Translations under genes and position numbers: made by a program | Notes under the pieces: generated by a model | What the model saw: the letters and a program-made list of their open reading frames with translations, nothing else | What the model was told of the DNA's origin: nothing | Databases searched by the model: none | Part shown: positions 19,275 through 27,990 of the stretch, in pieces | Position numbering within the stretch: the stretch's first letter is position 1 | How the letters are laid out: every line of letters begins with the position of its first letter | Assembly (NCBI GenBank): GCA_023428545.1 | Contig: JAEYXH010000010.1 | Span: 28,225-92,224 of the forward strand | Direction of reading: 5' to 3' | From: Bacteroidota bacterium | GTDB taxonomy: Bacteria > Bacteroidota > Bacteroidia > Bacteroidales > Prolixibacteraceae | Length of the DNA stretch: 64,000 nt

Positions 19275-21497
19275 TTAATTATAATTCATTGTAAATCTCA
19301 AACCCATGTATATGCGGCGTCCCGAAACGGGGCCCCATATACGGGTAGCATCAAATCCCGGATCATACGGATTTTCATATCCGATGACAGCATGGTGCTG
19401 GATATAATCCGTCAGGTTTTCAGCACCGGCATAAATGCTCCAATGCCGAAAATACCGGGTTATCTGGGCATTCATGATAGTATAGGCAGGAAACTCGTCA
19501 TTCATGCCTGCCATATTCAGGCTGGGATCAGGAAGTAGTGGAAGTCTTCCTCCCCCATTGAACTGCAAAGTATAATCAAACATCCATTTTTTCAGGTTGG
19601 TTGTATAATTCATGGTTACGAGACCCTTATACCTGCTTGTCAAGGGCTTTTCCACCAATTCACCACCGATGGTCTGCTTTACGTCATTCTGTCGCCAGGC
19701 TACGAGAAGATCCAGGTTTTTAATTACCGGATAGCGGATGTCGACCTGCCATGAATTTGCGTATGACTTTCCATCCAAAGGTGAGATTACCAATTGTTGG
19801 TTACTGGATTCACGGTCAACAATCAATTGCTTTTGAAAATCGGTACGATAAAACTCAGCGGAGATTGTCAGGTCACGATCTGCCACAGAATAATTCTGAA
19901 TGAAATTGAAACCATAATTCCAGGCTTCTTCCTGAATGGTTTCATCGAAAACCAACTCCCTGAAATTGGAAAGTAAAAAGCTGTTTTCAGCAAGCACATT
20001 TGCTGTCCTGTAACCTTTACCACCACTCAAACGGAATGTCCACCGGGGATCAGGCTGGTACCTGAAATGCATTCTGGGAGTCAACATGGTGCCATACATA
20101 TTGTGAAAATCCGCACGCACTCCTGCCATTAGTGTCAGGTTATCGGAAGGTTTTAAAGTATATTCCGAAAAGATGCCCGAAACTGACTCCTTTCGGTCCA
20201 TAGCTCTCAGGTTCAGCCTTTCATCAAAGTTGTTAAGGAAAAAACTTGCTCCCGAATTCAATGTATGAAAGCCTCGGCTGTCCAAATCTTGTGTCCATAT
20301 CAAATTGGCATAAAATCGGGTCTCATCTCCAACGTAATCATTCATTCCGTAAAACGAATCCATTGATTGTGCAACTGCATTGGTTAGTAATGCAATGGCT
20401 GAGTTTTGGGAAGGAAAAACATAACCGGCTTTAAAAACGGCTTCCAATAACTGATTTTCTATACCAATTCCATACGGCGAGGATTGCGAACGCAACATCT
20501 CCTTCCTGAAATCAACCTGACCGCCTTGTCGCTCATCGTTCAGGAAACGGAGACCACCATGCAGCATCAGGCCTTTATAATTATTGTACTTCCACGAATT
20601 ATACAAATGGATCTGTGTATTCAGCGGATGATCCAGAAAATTGTCATGATTGTGGTCAATCCGGTTTGAAAGGTTTTCGGCATGAAAAAACACACCAGTC
20701 GTTAGCATATCTTTATATAACCGGATATTTGAATTGGCATTGAACTCAGTTTTGCCATCGGCACTGGCGAAAGCATTAAGATGTAACTTTTCCTGGCTGT
20801 CAGGCTTTTTGAACTCAACGTTAATTTGTCCTGCAATAGCCTCATAACCATTCAAAACCGACGATGCCCCTTTTGAGACCAATATCGATTCCATCCAGGG
20901 ACCTGGAATAAATGTAAGTCCGAAATTGGTTGCCAGCCCCCTGAAATTGGCAATGTTTTCAGTCTGCAACTGCGAATATATACCATCGAGCCCAAGCAAT
21001 CGAATCTGCTTGGCACCACTCACGGCATCGCTGTAACTCACATCGACCGAAGGATTTGTTTCAAAACTTTCGGCAAGGTTGCAACAGGCCGCCTTATGAA
21101 GCTCTGCTCCGCCTATCCTTTCGGTTTGGATAGGGCTGATTGTTGAGAGATAGGTCCCTCTGTCCTTTTGGACAACTGTGACCTCCCCAATCTCGAGATT
21201 AGGTTTCAGAGTGATTTCAAGGGGGGTCTCATCATGAATATGAACAATTTGTGGTTCATATCCGATAAAACTGAACTTCAGCATATGTTGGTTTCCCTTT
21301 TGTGATATGCTGAATGAACCGTCAGAATCTGTCGTTGTACCCTGTCGGGTATTTTCCCAAATAATATTAACGCCTGGAAGTGGCTGTAACTGTCCATCTT
21401 CGTCTGCATATACTTTACCGGTAACAACCCGGGACGCTTGTGCAGATACCGAAATGGAAAATAAAACGAGTATGGGTATGATCAATATTTTTTTCAT
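19275..21497 (-). CDS. TonB-dependent receptor, probably metal-related
   Basis: 740-aa outer-membrane receptor. It has a signal peptide (1-20), a carboxypeptidase-regulatory-like domain (about 22-105), a plug domain (about 110-230) and a beta-barrel ending in an aromatic C-terminal segment. The plug holds a Cys pair (Cys138-Cys139, HKAACCNLAESFE), a pattern I associate with receptors encoded beside HMA proteins. Neighbours are a Cys/His-rich exported protein upstream and an HMA protein downstream, so heavy-metal (perhaps copper) import is inferred rather than a sugar or siderophore substrate. No SusD partner is present. Confidence 0.88.
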   Translation of the reverse strand: MKKILIIPILVLFSISVSAQASRVVTGKVYADEDGQLQPLPGVNIIWENTRQGTTTDSDGSFSISQKGNQHMLKFSFIGYEPQIVHIHDETPLEITLKPNLEIGEVTVVQKDRGTYLSTISPIQTERIGGAELHKAACCNLAESFETNPSVDVSYSDAVSGAKQIRLLGLDGIYSQLQTENIANFRGLATNFGLTFIPGPWMESILVSKGASSVLNGYEAIAGQINVEFKKPDSQEKLHLNAFASADGKTEFNANSNIRLYKDMLTTGVFFHAENLSNRIDHNHDNFLDHPLNTQIHLYNSWKYNNYKGLMLHGGLRFLNDERQGGQVDFRKEMLRSQSSPYGIGIENQLLEAVFKAGYVFPSQNSAIALLTNAVAQSMDSFYGMNDYVGDETRFYANLIWTQDLDSRGFHTLNSGASFFLNNFDERLNLRAMDRKESVSGIFSEYTLKPSDNLTLMAGVRADFHNMYGTMLTPRMHFRYQPDPRWTFRLSGGKGYRTANVLAENSFLLSNFRELVFDETIQEEAWNYGFNFIQNYSVADRDLTISAEFYRTDFQKQLIVDRESSNQQLVISPLDGKSYANSWQVDIRYPVIKNLDLLVAWRQNDVKQTIGGELVEKPLTSRYKGLVTMNYTTNLKKWMFDYTLQFNGGGRLPLLPDPSLNMAGMNDEFPAYTIMNAQITRYFRHWSIYAGAENLTDYIQHHAVIGYENPYDPGFDATRIWGPVSGRRIYMGLRFTMNYN

Positions 21498-21547
21498 AGC
21501 ACATAATAATTTAATGATGGATGAATTAATTCATTCTCAGTAAAATA

Positions 21548-22051
21548 TCAGGCTATGTCAGGAATTTTGGTCTTACAGATAAAATGGATATAGTTTTCCG
21601 ACCGCAAAATCAGCGGTGGAGGATTTTTCAACCAATCGACTTTATTTACCGATAACTGGTCTTCTATGTTTTCATTACCATATAGGTCAATCACTGTATC
21701 CGCAAATACAGGCAACAAATTGAGGGTACTGGTCTTTTGATCGGTAAATTGTTCAGTATTTTGATAAAATCGTGCATCCGGGTTGTCGCATCCACAATCG
21801 TCCGAATGATTATCGCTTTCACATGGCTGACCTGTTTCACCATGGCAACAAGCCATCAGATCATCAGCATGCTCCCCAAAAAGATGTTGATGCTCTTCCT
21901 CCAAAGATGCGCAAGTTTCGGGTGCTATATAGATTGTAGTCTTATTTGAGCCGGTACAGTTACAATGCGACTGGATAACCAACACGCCTGATACCGATAT
22001 AATAAACGGTAACAGTACCAATATGCTGATTATGGACTTCCAGGTCTTCAT
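21548..22051 (-). CDS. Cys/His-rich exported protein resembling the HYC_CC_PP family
   Basis: 167-aa protein with an N-terminal membrane or signal segment (about residues 8-27). It has nine cysteines and many histidines concentrated between residues 29 and 90: SHCNC (29-32), HQHLFGEH, ACCHG (67-71) and DDCGC (84-88). It ends with NPPPLILRS. The order (His-Cys near the signal, a Cys-Cys pair, a Pro-Pro motif) matches small Bacteroidota proteins named HYC_CC_PP that sit upstream of TonB receptors. A metal-binding role is inferred from composition and operon context. It is the first gene of the metal locus, 50 bp before the receptor. Confidence 0.72.
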   Translation of the reverse strand: MKTWKSIISILVLLPFIISVSGVLVIQSHCNCTGSNKTTIYIAPETCASLEEEHQHLFGEHADDLMACCHGETGQPCESDNHSDDCGCDNPDARFYQNTEQFTDQKTSTLNLLPVFADTVIDLYGNENIEDQLSVNKVDWLKNPPPLILRSENYIHFICKTKIPDIA

Positions 22052-22268
22052 CTTTACTTATCTCTGTTTTCTGACTTTTTCAGTAATGTTCAATAATTTT
22101 CGGTATTGCCCTCTTCCCATATTGGTCCAACGGGATAGCGAACAGAACATTTCCAATTACAAAAATAGGCAATCCAGCTAAAATACCTGTTAACGGAAAG
22201 TTAAAGACTTTGAAGTATTTTATTAAACACTGCCGGTTTGATGTGCTTAATACTATCTTAATGCAAAA

Positions 22269-22302
22269 AAAAGGCCGCTGGAAGTTATTCCGGCGGCCTT
22301 TT
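22269..22302 (-). terminator. Terminator of the secreted TPR gene
   Basis: A 10-bp stem AAAAGGCCGC / GCGGCCTTTT is extended internally by GGAA / TTCC across one mismatch, with loop GTTA. T-rich on the minus strand. Confidence 0.85.
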
Positions 22303-22321
22303 GATATCTTTTTACCAAATA

Positions 22322-23173
22322 TTATAATACTTGTTTACAAGCATCGATCAGTTTCTGCGCGTTTGCATTTTTGGGATCGAGTTTAATCGCCTTTTCAAGG
22401 ACTTCCATAGCCTTTTTGAATTCTACCTTGGCCTTGTCAAGCTCGGTAGTATAAGCTGCATCGGCTGTTGTAAAGGCACCATCGGTAACCTTTTGGTTGG
22501 CAGCGTTGATAATCGCCGCACCACCAGTATACAAATCGTTACCTTTTAGCACATATGCATTTGCCAAAGCACCGGCAATCTTTTGATCAGTTGGAAATTT
22601 GGTATTTGCCTCCACAAGCGTTGCTTCGTAAAGTTCGTCATTACCCATTCTTTTCAGCGCAGCGGCTTTATTGAAATAGGCATCTTCGGGCCTGAAATTG
22701 GAAGCAATCGCTTTGTCAAAATATTTGACAGTTTTTTCGAAATTCTCAAGTCGGAACGCAAGAACAGCTGAATTGAAACTCAGGGCACCTGTATCTTCCT
22801 CTGAAGTTTCAATTGCTTTCTCAAAGCATTCCAAAGCTTTGGCGGCATCTTTCATTTTATTGTAAACTGTTCCTTTGTATTCCCATGCTTTGGGAACATT
22901 GGCACCAGCTTCGATAGCCTTGTCAAAATAAGTCAATGCCGCTTCGTTCTTGTCAGCCTGCATTGCAGCAAAACCAATGTTAAAGTTTATGGAGGCATCG
23001 ACCTGAACATCACCCAGGTTTTTCATCGCATTGTCGTATAGCTCGAATGCTTCGGCATACTGGCGATTTTTCATCGCTTCATTGGCCTTGTTGATCATTT
23101 CAGCGGCATCCTGGGCCAATGCCGCAAACGAAAGAAATGCGGCAAAAATTAAAAGAACAATCCTTTTCATCAT
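22322..23173 (-). CDS. Secreted TPR-repeat protein
   Basis: 283-aa protein with a signal peptide (cleavage near FAALAQ) and about five TPR units over the mature chain, for example AMKNRQYAEAFELYDNAMKN, ALTYFDKAIEAGANVPKAWE, ALECFEKAI and VKYFDKAIASNFRPEDAYF. It is predicted to be a periplasmic protein-interaction scaffold; the partner is unknown. The start may be the first or second of two adjacent ATGs. It is monocistronic, with its own promoter (23226-23233) and terminator. Confidence 0.88.
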   Translation of the reverse strand: MMKRIVLLIFAAFLSFAALAQDAAEMINKANEAMKNRQYAEAFELYDNAMKNLGDVQVDASINFNIGFAAMQADKNEAALTYFDKAIEAGANVPKAWEYKGTVYNKMKDAAKALECFEKAIETSEEDTGALSFNSAVLAFRLENFEKTVKYFDKAIASNFRPEDAYFNKAAALKRMGNDELYEATLVEANTKFPTDQKIAGALANAYVLKGNDLYTGGAAIINAANQKVTDGAFTTADAAYTTELDKAKVEFKKAMEVLEKAIKLDPKNANAQKLIDACKQVL

Positions 23174-23225
23174 TTAGATTTTTTAATTCTTATTTGTTTC
23201 AATGTATCTTTTTAAACAAGAGTCT

Positions 23226-23257
23226 CAAAAATAGCAATATTGATTTTAAATATGCAA
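23226..23257 (-). promoter_or_regulatory. Promoter of the secreted TPR gene
   Basis: The minus strand has TATTTTTG at 23226-23233 and a TTG at 23255-23257, with a 21-nt spacer. This is one of the best matches in the window to the full Bacteroidota TTG-N19-21-TAnnTTTG promoter. Confidence 0.65.
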
Positions 23258-23340
23258 CACAAATTTTCACTACTGCCAAATTTGTTGATTTGAGCCTTCA
23301 TGGTTATGGATATTATTCATAAATTATGCCAAAATGCTAA

Positions 23341-24732
23341 TTATGGATCACGCATTGACCGGTTTGTGTAGTTGATAATATTGTTTATCAGCTCAATACC
23401 CGTTTGTGCACTCCCATTACCTGGATCCAGTGCCAATGCTTTCAGGTAACAGTTCAGGGCATCACCCCATAGTTGTGATTTATTGAACAACAAACCTTTA
23501 CAAACCCAATGTACTGACAAAGTTTCCGGAATGTCCTCTATCTTTCGTTGTGCTTCCTCCAATCCACCCCTACCGATTTCACCCAAAATCGTTTTATATA
23601 AAATTTCCGACTCATAAAGTCCATTTTTGCTTCGAAGGAGAATGGCCGCCAGCTGGGCTGCTGCGGTTTCAGCCAACAGGGCTGCATCACGCATCGATTC
23701 TTCGGCACTCATTGGCATGGTTGGCAACGAAAATACACCGTCAAAAAAAGAAGATGCTTCGGATTCGAAGGCGCCGGTAATCGCCGACACCGGTAAATTC
23801 TTAATTCGGGCCCTTTCAAGCAAAACAAAAGGAGCCTTGCGTAAGAAACCCTGGCTATCGGTTTTCCCTTCCCCGGTGATAACCCAATCTGCCCAATCCA
23901 AATGATCATCCATTCCCAGAAGATCCATGATGAATTCGGCACCCCGTTCCAACCGTGCACCAAGCAAGGCAACCAGCCCAACGGCTACGCCACCTGCAGC
24001 CCCCATCCCGGCCCGGTCCCTCAGCGACTTTCCGGTTTCCCTTTCCAGAATTGACACCCAGTTTTCAAGTCCTTGCTCCAAATTGGAAGCATTTTGTACA
24101 GTGACTCCTTTCTGTGGCCCAAAAACTGCCACCGAGCCCTGGTCACCCAACAAACTATTATTGACATCGCAGAGAACCACAATTGACACTACAGGTAATA
24201 CTTCAACTGGATATTTTAATGAAGTAATGGCTGACAAATTTGAAGGCAAGGGCTCCAATTCCTTACCTGAACCATCAAAAAAACGGAACCCCAAAGCTGA
24301 CAGAATGCCTATTCCACCATCGATGGTGGCACTTCCCCCAACCCCCAGGTATATTTGGCGGAACTTCATTTCGAGTGCCCGCTTTATGAACTCACCCGTA
24401 CCGAATGTATTGGCCCTTTGAGGATCATATTCAGCCGGATCCAATAGCCGTAACCCCGAAGCCGCAGCCATTTCAATAATGGCAACTTTACGGGTTATGC
24501 CCATTTCGGCGGTAATTGGTCTCCCAAGTGGATCATGTACGGCAACGGTTATCGTCCTTGCACCCAGGGCACGGTTCAATACAGGACCGGTATCATCTCC
24601 CCCATCTGCAATTGGAACCTTTCTAACATGAAAAACCGGGGAGATTTTCCTGAAACCGCGTTCGACACTATCTGCAAAGTCAAAAGTATTCAGACTCCCT
24701 TTCATTGAGTTGGGAGCTACAAGTATATTCAT
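23341..24732 (-). CDS. glxK: Glycerate kinase with C-terminal TPR-like extension
   Basis: The first 375 residues or so are a type I glycerate kinase: APNSMKGSL N-terminus, GGDDTGPVLNRA, GVGGSATIDGGIG, GAAGGVAVGLVALLGA, and GEGKTDSQ with the catalytic region. It phosphorylates glycerate to a phosphoglycerate. The usual length is about 375-385 aa, but this protein has 463. The extra 85 residues read like a helical tetratricopeptide tail (LYKTILGEIGRGGLEEAQRKI, then GDALNCYLKALALDPGNGSAQ). The frame is uninterrupted, so it is a true fusion in this sequence. It lies 50 bp downstream of the RSH gene and is probably in the same transcript. Confidence 0.88.
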   Translation of the reverse strand: MNILVAPNSMKGSLNTFDFADSVERGFRKISPVFHVRKVPIADGGDDTGPVLNRALGARTITVAVHDPLGRPITAEMGITRKVAIIEMAAASGLRLLDPAEYDPQRANTFGTGEFIKRALEMKFRQIYLGVGGSATIDGGIGILSALGFRFFDGSGKELEPLPSNLSAITSLKYPVEVLPVVSIVVLCDVNNSLLGDQGSVAVFGPQKGVTVQNASNLEQGLENWVSILERETGKSLRDRAGMGAAGGVAVGLVALLGARLERGAEFIMDLLGMDDHLDWADWVITGEGKTDSQGFLRKAPFVLLERARIKNLPVSAITGAFESEASSFFDGVFSLPTMPMSAEESMRDAALLAETAAAQLAAILLRSKNGLYESEILYKTILGEIGRGGLEEAQRKIEDIPETLSVHWVCKGLLFNKSQLWGDALNCYLKALALDPGNGSAQTGIELINNIINYTNRSMRDP

Positions 24733-24782
24733 TCCATCTGAATTTTGGATTTCATAACCCTATTGGCAATGTTCAGTAACAT

Positions 24783-26972
24783 TCAGGCTTCACCCCTCGT
24801 AACTGACAAAATGCCCTTTATATTTTTCAATTTATGCATCAGGAAATCGAGGTGATCGAGGCTGTTAACCAGCACTTTCAATACCCCTTTGAATTCGCCC
24901 CGCTCGGACTCCACATTGATGGCTCGCATTTGTACGCCAAAGTCCTTGGCTATCACATGAGAAATCTCAGAAACGATCCCCAGGGTATCGGTACCGGTGA
25001 TGTGCAGTGTTGTGAGAAATGAACCCTTACTTGCAGTATTCCTCCATTTGGTTTTTATGATACGGTAAGGGAATCTGTCAACCATTTGAGGGGCATTTGG
25101 ACAAGTCACCCTGTGAATTTTTATTCCATCCTTTATGCTGACAAAACCAAATATTTCATCGCCAAAAACCGGATTGCAGCAGGGAGCCAGTTTATAAATG
25201 ACATTGCTGATGTTATTGTCAATGACCAGGTAGTCATCGCCCGAGTCGATAGGTAAATCACGGATTGATTCAGCCGGAAGGATTTCCTCAAGCCTGGACT
25301 TCACATTCTGCTTTTCATCTTCCTTCAATACCGACTTAATGTCGAGCGTATCGATTTTACCGGTTGATACGGCGATATATAGTTCAGCGGCAGTTTTGAA
25401 TGAATAATTTTTAAGCAGTTTTCGCATTGTCTCATCCGAAAGATCCATTTTCCAGTTTTTGAACTTTCGGGAAAGCATTTCCTTGCCATTGGTGGCCTCT
25501 CGTTTCTGGGCTTCGTTCAGGCTGGCCTTGATACGGTTTTTGGCCTTGGATGTGACTACAAAATCGAGCCAGTCGGTTTTGGGTCTCTGGTTATTGGAGG
25601 TCTCGATCGAGATGGTATCTCCGTTCTTCAATCGTTGACGAATCGTTACCTTTCGGTCATTTACTTTTCCGCCAACGCATTTGTCACCAATGTCAGAATG
25701 AATATCATATGCGAAATCGAGCAGTGTTGCACCGGAAGGCAGTTTGCGCAAGTCGCCACGCGGTGTAAAAACAAAAATCTCGTCGCTATAAACATTTTTC
25801 TTGAACTCATCGATGAAATCAACAACGTTCACTTCAGGGTTTTCCAGGATTTCCCTGATTCCCGTCAGCCATTGATCCAGCTCCCCGGCACCTTTGCCAC
25901 CTTTATATTTCCAATGGGCGGCAACTCCTTTCTCGGCAATTTCATCCATTCGGCGTGTCCTGAGCTGAACTTCCACCCACTTCTTTTTGGGACCCATTAC
26001 CGTAGTATGGAGAGACTCGTATCCGTTTGACTTTGGAATGGTGATCCAGTCACGCATCCTTTCGGGGTTGGTCTGGTATTCGTCGGTTATTATGGAATAG
26101 ACTGTCCAACAATCAGCCTTCTCATTTTTGGGATCCGATTCCAGGATGACCCGGATTGCAAAAAGGTCATAGACTTCATCAAAGGAAACTTTTTGCTTCT
26201 GCATCTTGTTCCAAATGCTGAAAATTGACTTTGTCCTGGCCTTCATGTCAAAGTTAAATCCCCTCTGTCGCAGTTTCTCCTCGATAGGCTTCACAAATTC
26301 TGCCACAAAATTTGACCTCTCCTGTTCTGTCTCTTTCAGGTTGTTCATGATTTCCTGCCACGAATCCCTTTTGACAAACTTGAGATAAAGATCCTGCAGC
26401 TCAGAATTAATTTTATAAAGTCCAAGTCTGTGGGCAAGCGGCGCATACAAATGTTGGGTCTCCGTCGCAACATTCAGCACATTGGGTGTTGGGTATTGAT
26501 CGAAATTGCGCATAACCTGAAGACGGTCAGCGATTTTCAGTATAATTACCCTGACATCACCAGCCAGGGCAAGCAGCAACATTCTGAAATTTTCGGAGTG
26601 GAGTTCAACGGTATCGGTTCCAAGTGAATTTATCTTGGCCATACCATCAAGCAACATGGTTACAGTAGGACCGAAAAGAGAGCGAATTTGGTCAATTGTT
26701 GCCCTGTTTTCAAGTTTTGCATAATTCACGTTGTGCAATAAAGCTGCCACAACGGTATCGGATTCAAGTCCAATTTCATCCACAATAATGGAAGTTACCT
26801 CAAGTGAATGCCGTAAAATTGACTCTCCACTGGAAAAAGTTTGCTGCCCAATCAGTTCACGGACAAATTTCCATGCTTTTGTGATATCCTCACAGCCTTT
26901 TTCGCTGTATTGGGCTGGGAGCCTACCGGCCAGTTTATCGAAAAGTGATTCCGTATATTCCAGTTCTTCCAT
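24783..26972 (-). CDS. RelA/SpoT-type (p)ppGpp synthetase with degenerate hydrolase motif
   Basis: 729-aa long RSH protein: HD-type N-terminal domain, synthetase domain, TGS, then C-terminal ACT domain (GVLKVLVNSLDHLDF). The synthetase core is intact (DWITIPKSNGYESLHTT, RTRRMDEIAEKGVAAHWKYK). In the hydrolase domain the metal motif HD reads HN (LLHNVNY, residues 80-81), and the following Glu-Asp is missing. It is probably a synthetase with no (p)ppGpp hydrolase activity. ATG 26972 is chosen because the longer frame (from 26999) runs into the terminator of the upstream ferritin gene. Confidence 0.9.
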   Translation of the reverse strand: MEELEYTESLFDKLAGRLPAQYSEKGCEDITKAWKFVRELIGQQTFSSGESILRHSLEVTSIIVDEIGLESDTVVAALLHNVNYAKLENRATIDQIRSLFGPTVTMLLDGMAKINSLGTDTVELHSENFRMLLLALAGDVRVIILKIADRLQVMRNFDQYPTPNVLNVATETQHLYAPLAHRLGLYKINSELQDLYLKFVKRDSWQEIMNNLKETEQERSNFVAEFVKPIEEKLRQRGFNFDMKARTKSIFSIWNKMQKQKVSFDEVYDLFAIRVILESDPKNEKADCWTVYSIITDEYQTNPERMRDWITIPKSNGYESLHTTVMGPKKKWVEVQLRTRRMDEIAEKGVAAHWKYKGGKGAGELDQWLTGIREILENPEVNVVDFIDEFKKNVYSDEIFVFTPRGDLRKLPSGATLLDFAYDIHSDIGDKCVGGKVNDRKVTIRQRLKNGDTISIETSNNQRPKTDWLDFVVTSKAKNRIKASLNEAQKREATNGKEMLSRKFKNWKMDLSDETMRKLLKNYSFKTAAELYIAVSTGKIDTLDIKSVLKEDEKQNVKSRLEEILPAESIRDLPIDSGDDYLVIDNNISNVIYKLAPCCNPVFGDEIFGFVSIKDGIKIHRVTCPNAPQMVDRFPYRIIKTKWRNTASKGSFLTTLHITGTDTLGIVSEISHVIAKDFGVQMRAINVESERGEFKGVLKVLVNSLDHLDFLMHKLKNIKGILSVTRGEA

Positions 26973-26990
26973 GTGACGAATATAAAAAAA

Positions 26991-27010
26991 GGCTGCCAAG
27001 TTTGGCAGCC
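26991..27010 (-). terminator. Terminator of the ferritin gene
   Basis: A 9-bp perfect stem GGCTGCCAA / TTGGCAGCC has a 2-nt formal loop, followed on the minus strand by seven T residues. It overlaps the longest frame of the RSH gene and so defines that gene's real start. Confidence 0.88.
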
Positions 27011-27032
27011 TCTTCCCTATTTCAAAAATAAT

Positions 27033-27548
27033 TTACTCTGCTGCCAGTGTTTCATCTACGAAAACCCTTCCACGAAGTTCGCGGTCAAGCATAAAAATAC
27101 CATTACCCTGTCCGTTGATCAACTTTAAGGTATCCAGCAATTCAGTAACATTTGCTTCTTCTTCAACCTGTTCGTCGACAAACCATTTCAGGAAGCTTAC
27201 CGTGGCATGATCGCTTTCGGCGAGTGCGACATCCATGATGTTATTGATGCTGGCTGTCACTTTCTGCTCGTGCTCCAGTGTCTTTTCAAATGCATCAATT
27301 ACGCCATCGAAGTCGGTTTCAACCTGTTCAATGGCTTTTTGGGTCACTTTACCTCCCCTGTCATTTACATATTTAAAAAACTTGTTGGCATGCGTCAGTT
27401 CTTCCTGATACTGAATGTACATCCAATTTGCAAATCCGGGTAATCCTTTATCGTAAAAATAGGCTGACATCGACAGATATAGAAATGCTGAGAACTGTTC
27501 GGCATTAATCTGGTCATTGATGGCTTTTTGTACTTTTTCCTTTAACAT
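27033..27548 (-). CDS. ftnA: Bacterial non-haem ferritin
   Basis: Iron-storage protein forming a 24-mer shell. The 171-aa product has a full ferroxidase centre: Glu17, Glu50 and His53 (QEELTH), Glu94, Gln127 and Glu130 (DEQVEEE). The C-terminal part (LDRELRGR) follows the bacterial FtnA pattern. Monocistronic, with a -7 box at 27579-27586 and its own terminator. Confidence 0.96.
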   Translation of the reverse strand: MLKEKVQKAINDQINAEQFSAFLYLSMSAYFYDKGLPGFANWMYIQYQEELTHANKFFKYVNDRGGKVTQKAIEQVETDFDGVIDAFEKTLEHEQKVTASINNIMDVALAESDHATVSFLKWFVDEQVEEEANVTELLDTLKLINGQGNGIFMLDRELRGRVFVDETLAAE

Positions 27549-27578
27549 GGTATAAATGTTTTAATGTTTGATTTTTCT

Positions 27579-27586
27579 CAAAATTA
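27579..27586 (-). promoter_or_regulatory. -7 box of ferritin
   Basis: The minus strand reads TAATTTTG (TAnnTTTG), 31 nt upstream of the ATG. Confidence 0.5.
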
Positions 27587-27954
27587 ACAATTTGATTTCA
27601 AATTTATATCTATTTCCACAAACTTAACCAAAAGTTAAATTAGAAATATTCTTATTTAATAAATTTTCGACACAAAATTCTATGATTAAACAATAAAATA
27701 CTGATTCACAACATACAATATACTGCCATCTACCGTAATGAATTGATAATTAATAGATTCTTTTGGGCAGAAATTAACCTTTATTGTCCAAAGCCAAATG
27801 AGATTCTACCCTGCGATTTCATGTTTAACCAGACAAAATCCATGTATTTAGTGATATAAAAATACCAACCGAATATTAATAACGTTAAAGAAAATACCTG
27901 TCATGGATTGGTCCTGATAGCCAACTAAATGATACAGGGTACCATGAAAATTCC
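27587..27954. other. AT-rich spacer between divergent ftnA and lipase genes
   Basis: Very AT-rich sequence with no coding signal, tRNA or strong hairpin. A short AACTT/AAGTT inverted repeat at about 27622-27638 is the only structure noted, too weak to assign. Confidence 0.5.
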
Positions 27955-27962
27955 TATTTTTG
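27955..27962 (+). promoter_or_regulatory. -7 box of the lipase-like gene
   Basis: TATTTTTG matches TAnnTTTG and lies 28 nt upstream of ATG 27991. Confidence 0.5.
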
Positions 27963-27990
27963 AACTGTAGTATCTAAAAAACAACATCAA

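Noticed and set aside
21548..22051. Considered as a mercury or metallothionein-type protein
   Set aside because: Cys spacing does not match MerP or metallothioneins. The signal segment plus Pro-Pro ending and position before a TonB receptor fit the HYC_CC_PP-like group better.
23927..24421. Plus-strand frame of 164 codons opposite the glycerate kinase
   Set aside because: Antisense shadow of conserved kinase motifs; the Pro/Ser/Thr-rich product is typical of reverse reading of coding DNA.
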